9,911 nucleotides of DNA from Bacteroidales bacterium UBA3709 (GTDB lineage Bacteria > Bacteroidota > Bacteroidia > Bacteroidales > UBA932), in contig DFIA01000087.1 in NCBI GenBank assembly GCA_002372015.1, positions 1 through 9,911 on the forward strand, given 5' to 3'. The notes beneath the pieces were generated by a model. That model ran no database searches. It had not been told where the DNA came from and worked only from the letters and a program-made list of their open reading frames with translations. The position numbers and the translations under genes are program-made. Positions 8,576 to 9,911 of the stretch are shown piece by piece (the stretch's first letter is position 1; each line of letters starts with the position of its first letter).

Positions 8576-9703
8576 ATGAAAAAATTATTCATCCTTATGG
8601 TTGCCGCACTGGCAGCATTCTCCTGTTCAAAAAAGGAGGCAGGATATACCATTATCGTAAACACCGGTAATCTTCAGGAAATAAAGAGCCTTATACTCAC
8701 CAACACAAGATTCAATGACCCAGAAACCCCCTTTTCAGATACAGTAGCAGTTGTAAACAACAAGGCTGTTTTTAGCGGAAGCATAGAAGACTTTGAGGAA
8801 TTCTACCTTATGGGCGTAATAGAAGGTTCTGTACCCAAACTCATCACCGACATCTACTTAGAAAATGCAAACTATACTGTTAATGTTAAACACAATAAAG
8901 ACCGCTACGATGCAGACATTCTATCTAACGGAGCCGTGCAGACACAGATTGATTCTCTAAAAAAACTCACAAAGGCAGTTTATGCAAACATAGATATGGA
9001 TGCCCTGATGCAAGAATACTCAACAGCAGACAAGGCAAAGCAAGATTCCTTAGGGTATATATTATTTCAACTTTCAGAAAAAGCAGAAAAAATCAGAGAC
9101 GAATTTTTTGAAAACAACCCTCTTTCACCGGTGGCCCTGATAGATGCTGCAAGCGATATCAGATACATGGGCTTAGAGCCTGCCAGAGAAGCTGTTAATA
9201 AATTTGCAGCCGTTCCGGAGTATGCTTCAAACAAACTATTAAAAAAAATGCAGCAAGAACTGGAAAAGAAAGAAGCCCTTGCTCCCGGTAAGCAAGCTCC
9301 GGATTTCACCCTCAACAACCCTGAAGGTAATCCTGTAAAATTCTCAGATGTATATCCTAAAAACAAGGTTACCATGATAGACTTTTGGGCATCGTGGTGT
9401 GGACCATGCCGCCAGTTTAACCCTACCCTAACAAAGATTTACGATAAATACAAGAATAAAGGATTCGGCATTATTGGCGTATCTTTAGACAAAGATCATG
9501 ATAAGTGGACAAAAGCCATTAAGGCAGATAAACTCAACTGGCTACATGTTTCAGACCTCGCATATTGGGACAGCCAAGCAGGCAGACTCTACAATATAAG
9601 TTCTATTCCTCAGAGTTATTTCGTTGATACAGAAGGCAATATTCTACTCGCTTCTCCAGATGAAGAACAAATAGAGAGTTTCCTTGCAGAATACCTCAAA
9701 TAA
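8576..9703 (+). CDS. Thioredoxin-family (TlpA/ResA-like) lipoprotein with DUF4369-like N-terminal region
   Basis: This encodes a 375-residue envelope lipoprotein predicted to catalyse thiol-disulfide exchange. A type II signal peptide is clear: MKK, a hydrophobic stretch at residues 4-15, and the lipobox AAFSC with C17 as the lipidated residue. Residues after C17 are SKKEAG, lacking the acidic stretch of the Bacteroidota surface-export signal, so a periplasm-facing position is likely. Residues about 23-115 are strand-rich and resemble DUF4369, which commonly precedes thioredoxin domains in this phylum. Residues about 120-235 look helical and charged. The redoxin domain starts at APDFTLNN (241-248), carries the active site W274-C275-G276-P277-C278, and has the cis-proline P345 in SSIPQSYFVD. 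The start is fixed by a TGA at 8546-8548; no Shine-Dalgarno sequence is present. It stands alone behind the rpoC terminator. The domain calls are strong; the physiological substrate is unknown. Confidence 0.93.
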   Translation: MKKLFILMVAALAAFSCSKKEAGYTIIVNTGNLQEIKSLILTNTRFNDPETPFSDTVAVVNNKAVFSGSIEDFEEFYLMGVIEGSVPKLITDIYLENANYTVNVKHNKDRYDADILSNGAVQTQIDSLKKLTKAVYANIDMDALMQEYSTADKAKQDSLGYILFQLSEKAEKIRDEFFENNPLSPVALIDAASDIRYMGLEPAREAVNKFAAVPEYASNKLLKKMQQELEKKEALAPGKQAPDFTLNNPEGNPVKFSDVYPKNKVTMIDFWASWCGPCRQFNPTLTKIYDKYKNKGFGIIGVSLDKDHDKWTKAIKADKLNWLHVSDLAYWDSQAGRLYNISSIPQSYFVDTEGNILLASPDEEQIESFLAEYLK

Positions 9704-9751
9704 CGCTAATAGTTTGGATTGTTTCAAACAGAAATAAAAACAACGAACTAT

Positions 9752-9768
9752 AGAAACATAACGTTTCT
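9752..9768. repeat. Small inverted repeat beside the direct-repeat patch
   Basis: AGAAAC (9752-9757) and GTTTCT (9763-9768) form a 6-bp inverted repeat around ATAAC, directly abutting the first copy of the 21-bp direct repeat. No T-run follows on either strand, so it is not a convincing terminator. A second weak hairpin, GTTTGGA with TTTCAAAC at 9712-9729, lies just after the lipoprotein stop codon and also lacks a T-run. Both are AT-rich and may be chance. Confidence 0.3.
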
Positions 9769-9862
9769 GCCGAAAACCTCACAATCTTTTTGACCAAAAA
9801 CGCCGAAAACCTCACAATCTTTAGGGAATTTTAGTATTTCCGCCGAAAACCTCATAATCTTT
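9769..9862. repeat. Three direct copies of a 21-bp intergenic repeat
   Basis: Three copies of a 21-bp unit lie at 9769-9789, 9802-9822 and 9842-9862. Each begins GCCGAAAACCTCA and ends AATCTTT. The first two are identical and the third differs only by T for C at 9855. Spacers are 12 and 19 nt and unrelated, giving periods of 33 and 40 bp. Repeat and spacer lengths are too short and uneven for a CRISPR array. Read on the minus strand each copy can encode KDCEVFG or KDYEVFG, but the 40-bp period and a stop codon between copies 3 and 2 rule out a repeat protein. It could be an intergenic repeat family, a cluster of protein-binding sites, or a remnant of mobile DNA; the function is unknown. Confidence 0.85.
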
Positions 9863-9884
9863 CCATTTAACGCAAGAAATAACA

Positions 9885-9911
9885 TAAACCCCGAAAGTTA
9901 GACAAAAAACT
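9885..9911. mobile_element. Possible terminal inverted repeat of an IS3-family element (partial)
   Basis: The last bases contain CCCCGAAAGTTAGACA (9889-9904). From memory, ends of IS3-family elements of the IS150 group have the form CCCC-AAAAGTT-(A/G)-GACA, so this differs at about one position. If correct, the outer end of an insertion sequence lies near 9885 and its body continues to the right, outside the window. No transposase sequence or second end is visible here, and the terminal TG expected of the group reads TA. The short match makes this tentative. Confidence 0.35.

Noticed and set aside
9712..9729. Intrinsic terminator for the lipoprotein gene
   Set aside because: The hairpin stem is short, includes a G-U pair and is AT-rich, and A-rich sequence, not a T-run, follows it.
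9769..9862. CRISPR array
   Set aside because: Only three 21-bp repeats with spacers of 12 and 19 nt, shorter and less regular than real arrays, and no cas genes in the window.
9769..9911. Minus-strand coding sequence with repeated KDCEVFG peptides
   Set aside because: A stop codon follows the first copy (after KDYEVFGGNTKIP), and the 40-bp period shifts frame relative to the other two copies.

Overview
The window is the distal part of a ribosomal protein/RNA polymerase operon of a Bacteroidota bacterium, most likely a Bacteroidales member. The evidence for this is the strongly Bacteroides-like RpoB and RpoC sequences, the absence of Shine-Dalgarno sequences before all three visible starts, a TAnnTTTG-type promoter element, and a lipoprotein joining a DUF4369-like region to a thioredoxin domain, an architecture typical of this phylum. 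Everything coding is on the + strand, and base composition is moderately AT-rich with frequent AGA arginine codons throughout.

Layout: 1-136 is the 3' end of rplL (ribosomal protein bL12). A 110-nt gap carries a strong intrinsic-terminator-like hairpin (177-207), probably an attenuator between the ribosomal and polymerase halves of the operon. rpoB (247-4104) and rpoC (4127-8422) follow, 22 nt apart, both full length with their catalytic and zinc-binding residues intact. A strong terminator (8449-8503) closes the operon, and its U-tract doubles as a candidate -7 promoter element for the next gene. That gene (8576-9703) is a monocistronic-looking lipoprotein thiol-disulfide oxidoreductase with a WCGPC active site. 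The last 208 bases contain no gene; they hold three copies of a 21-bp direct repeat and, at the edge, a sequence resembling the terminus of an IS3-family insertion sequence that would continue outside the window.

How the parts work together: bL12 recruits translation factors to the ribosome, while beta and beta' form the catalytic core of RNA polymerase. The attenuator would set the ratio of ribosomal protein to polymerase transcripts. The lipoprotein is functionally unrelated and probably acts in the cell envelope. Most of the window is ordinary housekeeping DNA. I see no new multi-gene system; the features most worth a second look are the overlapping terminator/promoter and the repeat patch next to the possible IS end.
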